Shown piece by piece: positions 34,276 through 42,776 of a stretch of 64,000 bases of DNA. The notes under the pieces were generated by a model, which was given only the letters and a program-made list of their open reading frames with translations, was not told where the DNA came from and searched no databases. Position 1 is the stretch's first letter. Each line of letters opens with the position of its first letter. Position numbers and translations under genes: made by a program. Origin of the DNA: Rickettsiales bacterium (GTDB taxonomy: Bacteria > Pseudomonadota > Alphaproteobacteria > Rs-D84); the NCBI GenBank assembly GCA_031266915.1, contig JAISAB010000020.1, forward strand, positions 42,203 to 106,202, read 5' to 3'.

Positions 34276-34665
34276 CTACTTATTCCAATCCAGCGCCACC
34301 AGCATTTCGTCCGAAATCTTCTTCGGCTTTAAATCCGCGCCGATATAAGCGGCCGTTCCTGTCATTATAGCATGAATCTCGCCGTTTTTCACGAACTTTT
34401 GTTCGACCCTTAACGAGGCGTTGCCAACATCCACCAAATGCGATTCCACGACGAATTCATCCGCCAGTTTCAAGGGCCGCAGGTATTTCATATTCAATTC
34501 GCGAATGACAAAGCCCACGTCCCCGTTCGTCGGCACCGTGTTATTCAGCCACTTCATGCGCGCACGCTCGGCGATTTCGATATAGCGCGCGTGATATACG
34601 ATTCCGCCCGCGTCGGTGTCGGCATAGGCGATGGAAAACGGAAAGACATGCGGTTCGGCGCTCAT
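34276..34665 (-). CDS. ybgC: Tol-Pal associated acyl-CoA thioesterase
   Basis: 129 residues, hotdog fold. YADTDAGGIVYHARYIEIAERAR holds the catalytic Asp and the family signature of YbgC/4-hydroxybenzoyl-CoA thioesterases. It hydrolyses acyl-CoA (or acyl-ACP) and is linked to the Tol-Pal cluster in most proteobacteria. Its ATG overlaps the stop of the Nudix gene (ATGA). Confidence 0.93.
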   Translation of the reverse strand: MSAEPHVFPFSIAYADTDAGGIVYHARYIEIAERARMKWLNNTVPTNGDVGFVIRELNMKYLRPLKLADEFVVESHLVDVGNASLRVEQKFVKNGEIHAIMTGTAAYIGADLKPKKISDEMLVALDWNK

Positions 34666-35219
34666 TTTATTTTTTCCTTTGTGACTCGTGAATCTTTGAC
34701 AGAATGGGGTTTAACCTTTTTCCTTTCCATCATTTGTTTCCGCAGATATTCGCGGACATACGCCAAGACCGCGGCGTCGCGGCGCGTCTTGAATTTCGTC
34801 TTCAGCGTATCGTGCCGTTTCTGCTGCTCCATTCTTTCAATCGCGTCGTCCAGCGGCAGCCATACAAGCTCGTTCGGCGTTTCATACAGCTTTTTCAACT
34901 TTGCGATGAAGACGACGTTTATCTGCTTGAACTTCTTCTTGTATTCGATTATCTGGCCGATTTGCTTGTCGGTCACTTTTATTCGGGCGCCGATTTCTTC
35001 CCAGATTTCGCGCACCGCCGCCATTGTCAGCGTTTCGCCCGACTCCACCCCACCACCCGGCAACCCCAGCCCGACCTTGCCCGCATCGCGGAACAAGGCC
35101 AGCCGTCCGTCGCCGTCGAACACGACGACGCGTGCAGCCATGCGCCTGTTTTTGATTTCATCGCGCGCCGGAACAATGCCGGTCTCGTCGGTCAAAATCG
35201 CAATCGTTTGTATCGGCAT
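34662..35219 (-). CDS. Nudix hydrolase
   Basis: 185 residues. The Nudix box is complete: GGGVESGETLTMAAVREIWEEIG. It hydrolyses a nucleoside diphosphate linked to another group, possibly a damaged nucleotide or a cap-like substrate. The long Lys-rich C-terminal tail ends KDSRVTKEKIK, where SRVT is repeat-derived. Start ATG 35219. Downstream it overlaps ybgC by 4 bp. Confidence 0.93.
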   Translation of the reverse strand: MPIQTIAILTDETGIVPARDEIKNRRMAARVVVFDGDGRLALFRDAGKVGLGLPGGGVESGETLTMAAVREIWEEIGARIKVTDKQIGQIIEYKKKFKQINVVFIAKLKKLYETPNELVWLPLDDAIERMEQQKRHDTLKTKFKTRRDAAVLAYVREYLRKQMMERKKVKPHSVKDSRVTKEKIK

Positions 35220-35226
35220 GGGTCGC

Positions 35227-35505
35227 TTAATCCATAAATTCCGAGAAATCCGACCAGCCCTTGGACACGCACAGCAGAACCAGATACCCGATTAAATCGG
35301 ACACATCGTTCTTGCGCAATGAATCCGAATTCTTGATACGCGACAGCTTGTCGTCCAGACGCACGCCGATTGAATTTGTCGAATCCAGTCTGGAAAAAAT
35401 ATTCAGCGGCGCCAGGGCGGAATTGCCGTATCTTTTGTTTTTATACACCAGCAAATCTTTCATTGCCTCGCATACTTTTGCTATTTGTTCCAGTTGATTC
35501 GACAT
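35227..35505 (-). CDS. DUF1599-like (nucleotide modification associated domain 1) protein
   Basis: 92 residues. YKNKRYGNSALAPLNIFSRLD, IGVRLDDKLSRIKNSD and VSDLIGYLVLL match the MazG-like nucleotide-modification-associated domain found in many phages. Probably a nucleotide pyrophosphohydrolase or sensor (inference). It is tightly placed after ruvB (1 bp) and before the Nudix gene (7 bp). Confidence 0.8.
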   Translation of the reverse strand: MSNQLEQIAKVCEAMKDLLVYKNKRYGNSALAPLNIFSRLDSTNSIGVRLDDKLSRIKNSDSLRKNDVSDLIGYLVLLCVSKGWSDFSEFMD

Positions 35506-35506
35506 T

Positions 35507-36499
35507 TTATTTTTCCAGTCCTATGTGCTTGTATCCGGCGTCCGTTATCATGCGGCCGCGCGGAGTCCGTTGAATAAAGCCCTGCTGCATCAGATAAGGT
35601 TCGATGACGTCTTCGATTGTGTCGGTCGGTTCCGACAATATCGCCGACAGGTTTTCAATGCCGACCGGGCCGCCGGCAAAGTGCCTGGCGATGGCGGACA
35701 TGTATTCGCGGTCGATTTCGTCCAGGCCGCATTCGTCGACCTTCAGCTGGAACAACGTCGTTTTAATCGTATCGCCGGATATTTGTTTGCTGTTCACGGC
35801 CGACGCGAAGTCGCGCGCGCGTTTCAGCAATCTGTTCGCGATACGTGGCGTGCCGCGGGCGCTGCGCGCCAAGGCCAACGCGCCGTCGGCGTCAATCGGA
35901 ATGCCCAGAATGTTCGCGCTGCGGGCGATGATGTCCGCCAAATCCGCCGGCGTATAGAACGTCAGCCGCAAATCGATGCCGAACCGGTCGCGCAGCGGAT
36001 TTGACAGCAAGCCTGTGCGTGTCGTCGCACCCACCAATGTAAACGGGGGCAGGTCGATGCGGACGCTCTTCGCGGACGGCCCTTCGCCCAGCATGATGTC
36101 CAGTTTGAAATCCTCCATCGCAGAATACAGAACTTCTTCGATTGCGGTCGGCAGGCGGTGAATTTCGTCGATAAACAGAACGTCGTTCGGTTCCAGCGAC
36201 GTCAGTATGGCGGCCAGGTCGCCTTGCTTGGTCAGCATGGGCGCGGCCGTTGCGCGGAAGTTCGTGCCCAGTTCATTCGCGACGATATGCGCCAATGTGG
36301 TCTTGCCTAGCCCCGGCGGACCATACAGCAAGACGTGGTCCATAGCCTCGGCCCGCGCGCGTGCGCCGGAAATAAAGACGGATAAATTTTGTTTCAAATC
36401 CGTCTGGCCCACAAAGTCCGCCAATCGTTTCGGACGAATGGTCGCCGCCATGTCGTCTGGGATGTTCGGGTCTAAAAAACGGTCTGCTTTATTCTGCAT
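35507..36499 (-). CDS. ruvB: Holliday junction branch-migration ATPase RuvB
   Basis: 330 residues from ATG 36499 (AAAAGG 6 bp upstream). A TTG five codons earlier is less likely. Walker [23 protein letters not shown]. Walker [13 protein letters not shown]. Sensor [21 protein letters not shown]-terminal winged helix contacts DNA ([18 protein letters not shown]). It works with RuvA and RuvC, which are not next to it. In alphaproteobacteria ruvB and ybgC/tol often lie together, as here. A heptad-flanked element sits 19 bp upstream. Confidence 0.97.
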   Translation of the reverse strand: MQNKADRFLDPNIPDDMAATIRPKRLADFVGQTDLKQNLSVFISGARARAEAMDHVLLYGPPGLGKTTLAHIVANELGTNFRATAAPMLTKQGDLAAILTSLEPNDVLFIDEIHRLPTAIEEVLYSAMEDFKLDIMLGEGPSAKSVRIDLPPFTLVGATTRTGLLSNPLRDRFGIDLRLTFYTPADLADIIARSANILGIPIDADGALALARSARGTPRIANRLLKRARDFASAVNSKQISGDTIKTTLFQLKVDECGLDEIDREYMSAIARHFAGGPVGIENLSAILSEPTDTIEDVIEPYLMQQGFIQRTPRGRMITDAGYKHIGLEK

Positions 36500-36517
36500 C
36501 GCTTGCCTTTTCAATTC

Positions 36518-36939
36518 GCAGAGCGCAGAGCGCAGAGCGAAGGTAGTCTTATTTTTGTTCTTTCTCTAATGTTTTCGTTGTTGCCGTCAACATTTTTTCC
36601 AATTCCAAACAATCCGAATAGATGCTTTCAAATTGCTTTTCAGTTATATAATTCGTCTCTTTTAACAATTCCAACCAGTACAATGTTTCAGAAGTTTCCT
36701 TTAACGCAATGTACACTTTGTTTTAAAAATCTTTTTTGCTTACCGCATGCCGTGATTCCGCAAGATTTGCGCCTATGCTGGTCCCGAAACGAAGAATCTG
36801 GGATGGGATAACAAAATCCTGCTTTTTATCTTTTATGTACTTATACAGCTTTATAATCCGTACGGAAAACCGCCGGGCTTTTACAAAAGATATGCTTTCT
36901 TTCATTTTCATACCTTCGCTCTGCGCTCTACGCTCTGCG
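36518..36939. mobile_element. Heptad-TIR element carrying a four-helix-bundle ORF
   Basis: Left end 36518-36544 and right end 36912-36939 are inverted repeats of about 28 bp with one difference. Both are built of CGCAGAG heptads and finish in CGAAGGT. The same arm, with no difference, occurs inside argS at 42418-42445. One ORF lies between the arms. The left end lies just before ruvB and the right end abuts the stop of the hydrolase gene. No transposase is present. Confidence 0.65.
36549..36911 (-). pseudogene. Four-helix-bundle (S23 / rRNA intervening-sequence type) protein with in-frame stop
   Basis: 120 codons, the normal length of the family, but codon 63 is TAA. Before it: MKMKESISFVKARRFSVRII, SQILRFGTSIGANLAESRHA and VSKKDF. 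After it, in the same frame: NKVYIALKETSETLYWLELL, KETNYITEKQFESIYSDCLE and more. Homologues have a hydrophobic residue at this site (KDFINKL), so a single change made the stop. The gene is either dead or read through. AAGG from the heptad arm could serve as ribosome site for the second ATG (36905). Confidence 0.8.
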
Positions 36940-36941
36940 AC

Positions 36942-37610
36942 CTATAACAATTTATCTTCTGCATTTTCGCGGCCGACATAGGCCTTCAAATCATTATACA
37001 TCTGGCGCAGGTCGGCGGGCTGGACATAGTTTTCATTCGAATTCTTGATGCGGATTGTTTCCAAATCAATCTGAGCCTGTTTCTTCAGGACCTGGGTCAA
37101 ATGAGTCGCGAATGATTTCGCGTCGTCGGATTCCGCCGCGCCCTGAATCAGCAATCCGCGATTCGGCCGCGGCGACAGAAACGCAAAGTCCGAAATCGAC
37201 GGGTCGGGCGACACCAAGGCAAAGCCCGATACCTCGGGCCGACGCATCATCGCCTGCAGGACGTACCAGGCGCCCAGCTGGTGTCCGGCCAGCCAGATTT
37301 TGTCGCTGTCCTCATTATGATTCTGAATCCAGTCGATTACGGTCGCAATATCCAGCATGTTGTCGGCTGTTGTTCCAATCGACCCCGAGGAATCGTTGAC
37401 GCCCCGGTAATCAAAGCGCAGGACGGAAAACCCGCAATCCATGAACGCACGGAACATCGCGTACGACACGCGGTCGTTCATATGGTATTTCTGGCGCGGA
37501 TTGCCCGACAGCACGACCGCCAGCGGCGCCGTTTCGGCCGCAGCCTTGTGGTACACCGCGTGCAGTTTTCCGGATTCGCCCGTAATTATAATGTCGACCA
37601 TTTTGCTCAC
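36942..37610 (-). CDS. Alpha/beta-hydrolase-like protein lacking the nucleophile Ser
   Basis: 222 residues. The fold is shown by VVLSGNPRQKYHMND, GFSVLRFDYRGVNDSSG and the elbow region IWLAGHQLGAWYVL. In active members the elbow is G-x-S-x-G, here it is G-H-Q-L-G, so the usual Ser is Gln. The family resembles small bacterial hydrolases of the YpfH/DeoB-linked type with HPHP-like loops, here NPRQKYHM. It may bind rather than cleave. Stop is next to the heptad element. Confidence 0.8.
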   Translation of the reverse strand: MSKMVDIIITGESGKLHAVYHKAAAETAPLAVVLSGNPRQKYHMNDRVSYAMFRAFMDCGFSVLRFDYRGVNDSSGSIGTTADNMLDIATVIDWIQNHNEDSDKIWLAGHQLGAWYVLQAMMRRPEVSGFALVSPDPSISDFAFLSPRPNRGLLIQGAAESDDAKSFATHLTQVLKKQAQIDLETIRIKNSNENYVQPADLRQMYNDLKAYVGRENAEDKLL

Positions 37611-37667
37611 CTTTCTTGTTTTGACAGTTATAGAACATTCGGATATTGAATTTCAATAGAAATCTTT

Positions 37668-37800
37668 TAAGATAGAAGATAGGAGATACGAGATAGGAGA
37701 TATTAGACCGGTGCAGTTTGAACATTATTTAAATTATAAAATTTGTTCACGCTTACGCAATTTAATATCTCCTATCCTCTATCTCACTTTCTATCTAATT
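37668..37800. repeat. Inverted heptad array, AGATAGG type
   Basis: AGATAGA, AGATAGG, AGATACG, AGATAGG on the left (37670-37703), and the inverse TATCTCC, TATCCTC units on the right (37762-37796). No gene is seen from 37611 to 37867. Confidence 0.75.
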
Positions 37801-37867
37801 TTTGCATTGACGCAGCCGCAACCTTTGTTCTAAGATTCACTCAAAGAGTCGTAGGAAAGGTTTTGAT

Positions 37868-38806
37868 ATGAGAAAAATCTGTATTTTGTGCGCTGTGCTT
37901 GGTGCTTTGTGCGCGGCCGGGGCGCAGGCCGCCGCGGATAACGAAAATCCCGATGGCGACAGCTTTCAGACAGTTTACACCGAAACGCCGGTGCGGTCCT
38001 ATTACGCTTATCCCAACGACCCGAACTTTATCCCGGAAAATAACTTTATGGAACGCGCCGACAGTTTGAACTATGACCGGAACATCATGGACCAGCGACA
38101 GATGGAAAACGCCATGCACCCCGGCGTTCAATTTGCCGACCGCCCGATGATTATCTGCCGCGATTTCGGATGCACGCGCCTGAACGACCGCATCACGCGC
38201 ACGTTTCTGTTCAACAGCATCGCGAACATGTTTATGATGAATTCTCATTCGCGCGTCTATATATGCGAGGCCGACCCTTTCAGCCGCAGCTGTCTGCAGT
38301 CCGGAATTTCATTTCCTGTGCGCGCGGGCGCCGCCAACGCGCTGGTCAAGATTCCAAAGGCGACCGTGTCCCAGGTAAATGTTTCGACGGGACTGTCCAA
38401 GGCGACCGTCGGCATGACTTATGAATTTCTGGTCAACGGTATTGACCGCCGGTGCGAGCCGACAGTCATGGACATCGTCGTTCCCCAGAATTCCCAGGCG
38501 ACGCTGGCGAACCGCGAATTCGCGTGCAACATGACGTCCGACGGCATGACGAACGTGTCTTTGATGGTCAATATCGATTATATCGATTTGGATTACGGCA
38601 TTATGGGCGGATACTACTCTCTGGGCCTGCAGGGCCCGACGTCCGGCGGCGGCACGGGATACGCGCTGTTCAAGACGGAATACGCCAGCGGCGGCATGAA
38701 ATTCAAAGCCGCCGGCGACAGCGAATACGGCATGCGCTCGGCAATCGGCGACGGGCTGCAAACCATCCAGCCTGGCGAATACGCGGTGGAACCAGTACAG
38801 AAATAA
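37868..38806 (+). CDS. Secreted protein of unknown function
   Basis: 312 residues. Signal peptide MRKICILCAVLGALCAAGAQA. The mature protein has five or six Cys, a domain with Ser/Thr-rich beta strands, and motifs such as MIICRDFGCTRLNDRITRTF, RVYICEADPFSRSCLQSGI and GGYYSLGLQGPTSGGGTGYA. Likely periplasmic or outer-membrane associated. Start set by GGAAAGG 8 bp upstream. It reads with the two-component genes and may be their output or neighbour only. Confidence 0.8.
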   Translation: MRKICILCAVLGALCAAGAQAAADNENPDGDSFQTVYTETPVRSYYAYPNDPNFIPENNFMERADSLNYDRNIMDQRQMENAMHPGVQFADRPMIICRDFGCTRLNDRITRTFLFNSIANMFMMNSHSRVYICEADPFSRSCLQSGISFPVRAGAANALVKIPKATVSQVNVSTGLSKATVGMTYEFLVNGIDRRCEPTVMDIVVPQNSQATLANREFACNMTSDGMTNVSLMVNIDYIDLDYGIMGGYYSLGLQGPTSGGGTGYALFKTEYASGGMKFKAAGDSEYGMRSAIGDGLQTIQPGEYAVEPVQK

Positions 38807-38819
38807 TCGGCTACGCCGA

Positions 38820-38892
38820 TTATTTCTGCAATTAAGAATTAATAATTAACGGGGACTGAAATTATCAATTCTTAATTCTTAATTTTTAATTA
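38820..38892. repeat. Inverted heptad array, AATTAAG type
   Basis: AATTAAG, AATTAAT, AATTAAC and their inverse. The right end touches the start of the response regulator. Confidence 0.7.
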
Positions 38893-39506
38893 TGCAGAAA
38901 ACAATTCTTATCATTGACGATGACGATATGCTGCGCAAGGCCCTGAGCAAAGGTCTGCGCGCCGACGGTTTCGCCGTTCTGGACGCATCCGGCGCGGACG
39001 CGGCGGCCGATGTACTGGCGCGGGTCAGGGTCGACGCCATCGTTTTGGACAGAATGATGACGGGCACGGACGGGTTGACTTTTCTGAAATCCTTGCGCAC
39101 CCGCGGCGACCGGACGCCGGTTATAATGCTGACCGCGCTGTCTGGTCCCGAAAACGCAATCGACGGGCTGGCCGGCGGCGCGAACGATTATCTGGCCAAG
39201 CCCTTTCAGTTGAAAGAACTGGCGCTGCGCCTGAACAACATTGCCAAGGAATCGGGAATCAGGAATCAGGAACTGCCTGCTGGATTATCGTTCGCAGACA
39301 ACGAATTCTTTGTAAACGGCAGGCTGTTGGGGCTGTCGGGCGAAGAGAAAAAACTGCTGGGGCAATTGCTGGCGCCGGTCGGAAATACCGCGCCGGCCGC
39401 GCCGATGGTCGCAAAACGCTTGCGGTCCAAATTAAATGGTGTATTATCAAGTGTAGACATCGTCACGGTTCGTGGCAAAGGATATAAAATAGTCATTAGT
39501 TTATAG
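38892..39506 (+). CDS. OmpR-like response regulator with short DNA-binding domain
   Basis: 204 residues. Receiver domain 1-115: IIDDDD acidic pair, phospho-acceptor Asp in VLDRMMTG, Thr/Ser in MLTALSG and Lys in LAKPFQ. The C-terminal winged helix (about 135-204) is shortened but ends VDIVTVRGKGYKI as in OmpR types. The linker (ESGIRNQEL) is encoded by AATCAGG heptads and the last residues (IVISL) by the next array. It pairs with the sensor kinase downstream. Confidence 0.92.
   Translation: MQKTILIIDDDDMLRKALSKGLRADGFAVLDASGADAAADVLARVRVDAIVLDRMMTGTDGLTFLKSLRTRGDRTPVIMLTALSGPENAIDGLAGGANDYLAKPFQLKELALRLNNIAKESGIRNQELPAGLSFADNEFFVNGRLLGLSGEEKKLLGQLLAPVGNTAPAAPMVAKRLRSKLNGVLSSVDIVTVRGKGYKIVISL
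39249..39273. repeat. Heptad repeat inside the response regulator
   Basis: AATCGGG, AATCAGG, AATCAGG, translated in frame in the interdomain linker. Confidence 0.65.
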
Positions 39507-39600
39507 TCAATAGTCGATAGTTAATAAAGTATCGCGCGAAACGCGCGACGACCTTGTTGACTAAAGACTAATGACCAGCGACTATTTACTGCAAAAATGG
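39490..39600. repeat. Heptad array with a central hairpin, between regulator and kinase
   Basis: TAGTNNN units, then GTCGCGCG-like hairpin (GTATCGCGCGAAACGCGCGACG), then inverse units. The same plan with a CGTCGCGC...GCGCGAC hairpin is at 47.97-48.06 kb. Confidence 0.7.
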
Positions 39601-39610
39601 AGTTTTTGAT

Positions 39611-40891
39611 ATGAGGCTGATTCCTCGCAGTTTTTTATGGCGAACAATTCTGATGGTTCTGGTTCCGCTGGTCATCGCGCTGGGAATCGTGGCCAACGCG
39701 TTCTTTGGCAATCACTGGACGCGCGTTCACTCGACGATGGCGCGAAATCTGGCCGCCGAGGTGGCGACCATCGTCAATTTCATGGACCGCGGCGACACCG
39801 TCGCAGCCAATGCTATGGCGCGCGACCTCAGCATCAACGTGACCGTAAATGAGAAACTGAACCGACCGAAACGGAACGACAACCGCGCGCATGAAACCGG
39901 CATGCTGGCCGGCGAGCTGTCGCACCGCTTGAAACGGCCTGCGTCGATATATATGGACAAAGGAAAAAGGCTGGTTTTTATCGATATTCCGACGCGCGAC
40001 GGTAAAATCGCCACGTTCGGCACATCACTGTACCGCATCTATTCGACCAGCACCGAAGTATTCATCCTGTGGCTGATTGGTTCCATTTTAATCGTGGGCC
40101 TGCTAATTGCGCCGTTCATCATAATGCATTCGCGCAGCATTCGCAAGATTGCCAAGGCCGCCGGCAATTTTGGCCGCGGCCTGGACGCGCCTGGATTTCA
40201 GCCCGGCGGGTCCAAGGAAATCCGCGAAGCCGCCGTTGCCATGATTACCATGAAAGAGCGCCTGGACCGCTACAACCGCACCCGGACCGACATGCTGAAT
40301 GCGGTCAGCCATGATTTAAAGGCGCCGCTGACCCGGATGCGCCTGGGGGTCGAGACCGGCGAAACAAAGCCCGAAGACCTGCTGCACGACATCGACCGCA
40401 TGGCTGAGATGGTCAACGGATACCTGGCGTTCGCACGCGGCGAAATGCCCGAAATCGAACAGACGACCGAATTGCCCGCGATGCTGGTCAGGATTGCGCG
40501 CGACGCCGCCGGCGCCAAGGAAATCGAGACCGATTTTCCAAACGTACCGGTCCAGTTCTATGCGCGCCCGATGGCGCTGGCGCGTGCGTTCGGAAATATC
40601 ATTGAAAACGCCGCCAGGTACGCGAAACACAAAATCAGAATCGCCGAAACCGATTTTGCAGAGCATGTCGAAATCACCATCGAGGACGACGGCACCGGAA
40701 TCCCGGCCGCCCGGCGGGCCGAAGCGCTGCGTCCCTTTGTCCGCCTGGACGAAGCGCGCGGCGACGGGACCGGCGGAACGGGGCTGGGGCTGTCGATTGC
40801 CCAGACGGCCTTTGAAAATCACGGTGGACAAATGTTTCTGGAAGACAGCGCTTTGGGCGGTCTGAAAGTGCGAATCGTTCTGCCGATATAG
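39611..40891 (+). CDS. Sensor histidine kinase (EnvZ-like, HAMP type)
   Basis: 426 residues. Membrane segments at about 11-32 and 150-175 flank a periplasmic sensor loop. HAMP follows. H-box NAVSHDLKAPLTRMRLG has the phosphoryl His (about 236). N-box: FGNIIENAARYAKHK. G1: EDDGTGIPAARR. G2: GGTGLGLSIAQTAF. It phosphorylates the regulator encoded just upstream. The signal is unknown. Confidence 0.93.
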   Translation: MRLIPRSFLWRTILMVLVPLVIALGIVANAFFGNHWTRVHSTMARNLAAEVATIVNFMDRGDTVAANAMARDLSINVTVNEKLNRPKRNDNRAHETGMLAGELSHRLKRPASIYMDKGKRLVFIDIPTRDGKIATFGTSLYRIYSTSTEVFILWLIGSILIVGLLIAPFIIMHSRSIRKIAKAAGNFGRGLDAPGFQPGGSKEIREAAVAMITMKERLDRYNRTRTDMLNAVSHDLKAPLTRMRLGVETGETKPEDLLHDIDRMAEMVNGYLAFARGEMPEIEQTTELPAMLVRIARDAAGAKEIETDFPNVPVQFYARPMALARAFGNIIENAARYAKHKIRIAETDFAEHVEITIEDDGTGIPAARRAEALRPFVRLDEARGDGTGGTGLGLSIAQTAFENHGGQMFLEDSALGGLKVRIVLPI

Positions 40892-40892
40892 T

Positions 40893-40985
40893 TAATCGTG
40901 ATTCGTAATTCGTGACTCGTGATTCGCAAGATAAAGGTTCTTGTCGTTTTACGAATCACGAATCACGAGTCACGAGTCACGGAGA
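40893..40985. repeat. Heptad array before argS, GTGATTC type
   Basis: TTCGTAA, TTCGTGA, CTCGTGA, TTCGCAA units and the inverse ATCACGA, GTCACGA units. It ends 3 bp before the ribosome site of argS. Confidence 0.75.
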
Positions 40986-40990
40986 TAAAT

Positions 40991-42766
40991 ATGAACCTCT
41001 ACAAACACGTATCCGATGCGATAAATGAAAAACTTGGCTTTGCAGCGAATATGGAAGTGCCGCGCAACCGCGAATTCGGCGACTTTTCCACCAACGCCGC
41101 GATGGTCATGGCGAAATCGGCGGGCCGGCCCCCGCGCGAACTGGCTGGGGAAATCCTGCCGAAAATCGCGGAATTAGACTTTGTCGCGGACGCGTCAATC
41201 GCGGGCCCCGGCTTTATCAATATAAAAATCAAAGACGATTTTATCTGGTCCGCCGCAAATAACCACTACCCCGCCGGCGTTGCCGGCACCCCTTCGCCAG
41301 CGAAGGGGAATTTAACCATCGATTTGGACTACGGCTCGTACAATGTCGCCAAAGCGCTGCATATCGGTCATTTGCGCGGCGGAATTGTCGGGGATACTTT
41401 TTACCGCATCGCAAAATTTTTGGGACACAAGCCGATTTCTTACAATCACATGGGCGACTGGGGTAAGCCTATGGCGCTGGTTATCGCGTGGATTATAAAA
41501 AAATTCCCGAACGATTGGAACCGGCCGGATTTTAAAATCGACGAATCCGAATTTAACGGCTATTATCCTGCGGCCAGTGCGCACGCCAAAGAAAATCCCG
41601 AATTCCAGGAACAGGTATTGATAATCAAAAAAGAATTCCAAGACGGGCGCGCCGACTATTTCGCATTGTATGAAAAAATGCTGAAAATCAGTCTGGCGAT
41701 GATGTCCGATGTGGTCCGGCGTTTGAACATGCTGCCGTTCGATAATAATTTGGGCGAACGCAACGCCGCGCTATATTTGGAACCCGTCGAAAAGATTCTG
41801 CGCGAAAAGAACCTGATTGAGAAAAGCGACGGCGCTGAAATCATAGTATTAAAGCGCGACGATGACAACGCGCCTATGCCGCCGTATATGTGGCGCGATT
41901 CTCGCGGCGCGGACACGTACGACTCGACCGATTTGGCTGCAATTTATTATCGGAAAATCACGGATAACCCGGACCGCATGCTTTATTTTTCAGATTATCG
42001 CCAAAAGCTGCATTTCGAGCAGCTGTTTCGCGCATCGGAGCTTTCCGGGATATTTCCGGCCGACAGATTGGAATTCCCGTATTTTGGCGGAATCAACGGC
42101 GCGGACGGCAAGCCATATAAAACACGCAGTGGCAGCGTGGCCGGCCTGATGGACATGATACAGACGGTCAGCGACGCGGCGCGCGCGCGCGTGGCGGAAT
42201 CGGGGAAAAATCTGCCGGACGACACAGTCGATATGATTGCGTTGGCGGCCCTGAAATTCAACGACTTGATTCACGACGTAAAGGCGGATTATATTTTCGA
42301 CCCGGCGTCCGTGACCAGTTTCGAAGGCCGCACCGGACCGTATATTCTGTATACGGCCGTGCGATTGAATAGTGTTTTGAAAAAGCTCGAAGAGCGTATC
42401 GCCGCGCCGCGGCAGTGCGCAGAGCGCAGAGCGCAGAGCGAAGGTGCGACGGACGAAGAGGGGACACCTGCGACCTGCGACCTACGCTCTACGCTCTGTA
42501 TTGACGAGCGCAATCTGCTGATTGGCATTTTGGAATTCCAGCGGGCGGTGCAGGGCGCCTTTGACAACCGCGCGCCGGATATTTTGGCCAATTACACTTA
42601 TGATTTGTGCCAGCTGGCGAATACATTCTATCACAATTGCCCGATATTACGCGACGATATTCCGGCGGATATTCGCGCGCAGAGGCTGCATATCACCAAA
42701 ATTGCGTTCGACACGCTGGCTACGGCAATCGATCTGATGGGCATGAAAATACCACCCGAGATGTAA
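40991..42766 (+). CDS. argS: Arginyl-tRNA synthetase with repeat-derived insertions
   Basis: 591 residues from ATG 40991 (GGAG 6 bp upstream). Class I synthetase. N-terminal Add1 domain, then the HIGH motif in ALHIGHLRGG, KTRSGS in place of KMSKS as is normal for ArgS, and the C-terminal anticodon-binding domain. Two inserts are repeat DNA read in frame: NNHYPAGVAGTPSPAKGN (41261-41312) before the HIGH block, and [10 protein letters not shown] to DLRSTLC (42418-42500) in the C-terminal half. The 3' end (42692-42763) is copied at 43818-43894 behind an AT-rich gene. Confidence 0.95.
   Translation: MNLYKHVSDAINEKLGFAANMEVPRNREFGDFSTNAAMVMAKSAGRPPRELAGEILPKIAELDFVADASIAGPGFINIKIKDDFIWSAANNHYPAGVAGTPSPAKGNLTIDLDYGSYNVAKALHIGHLRGGIVGDTFYRIAKFLGHKPISYNHMGDWGKPMALVIAWIIKKFPNDWNRPDFKIDESEFNGYYPAASAHAKENPEFQEQVLIIKKEFQDGRADYFALYEKMLKISLAMMSDVVRRLNMLPFDNNLGERNAALYLEPVEKILREKNLIEKSDGAEIIVLKRDDDNAPMPPYMWRDSRGADTYDSTDLAAIYYRKITDNPDRMLYFSDYRQKLHFEQLFRASELSGIFPADRLEFPYFGGINGADGKPYKTRSGSVAGLMDMIQTVSDAARARVAESGKNLPDDTVDMIALAALKFNDLIHDVKADYIFDPASVTSFEGRTGPYILYTAVRLNSVLKKLEERIAAPRQCAERRAQSEGATDEEGTPATCDLRSTLCIDERNLLIGILEFQRAVQGAFDNRAPDILANYTYDLCQLANTFYHNCPILRDDIPADIRAQRLHITKIAFDTLATAIDLMGMKIPPEM
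41261..41312. repeat. Intergenic-type repeat translated within argS (first insert)
   Basis: ACCACTACCCCG, CACCCCTTCGC and GCGAAGGGG match pieces of the repeat at 34.13-34.27 kb. Confidence 0.6.
42418..42500. mobile_element. Heptad-TIR element without ORF inside argS (second insert)
   Basis: The left arm (42418-42445) is identical to the left arm of the 36.5 kb element over 28 bp. The right arm (about 42479-42498) is a shorter inverted CTACGCT/CTACGCT series. About 81 bp, a multiple of three, so the frame is kept. Confidence 0.65.
42692..42763 (+). repeat. argS 3'-end direct repeat, copy 1 (inside argS)
   Basis: The last 24 codons of argS before the stop. 56 of 72 bases match copy 2 at 43818. 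Most differences are at third codon positions. Confidence 0.8.
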
Positions 42767-42776
42767 TTAGAAACAC

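Noticed and set aside
42418..42500. Frameshift or assembly error in argS
   Set aside because: The frame is kept on both sides and the arm sequence matches an element elsewhere, so an in-frame repeat insertion explains it better.
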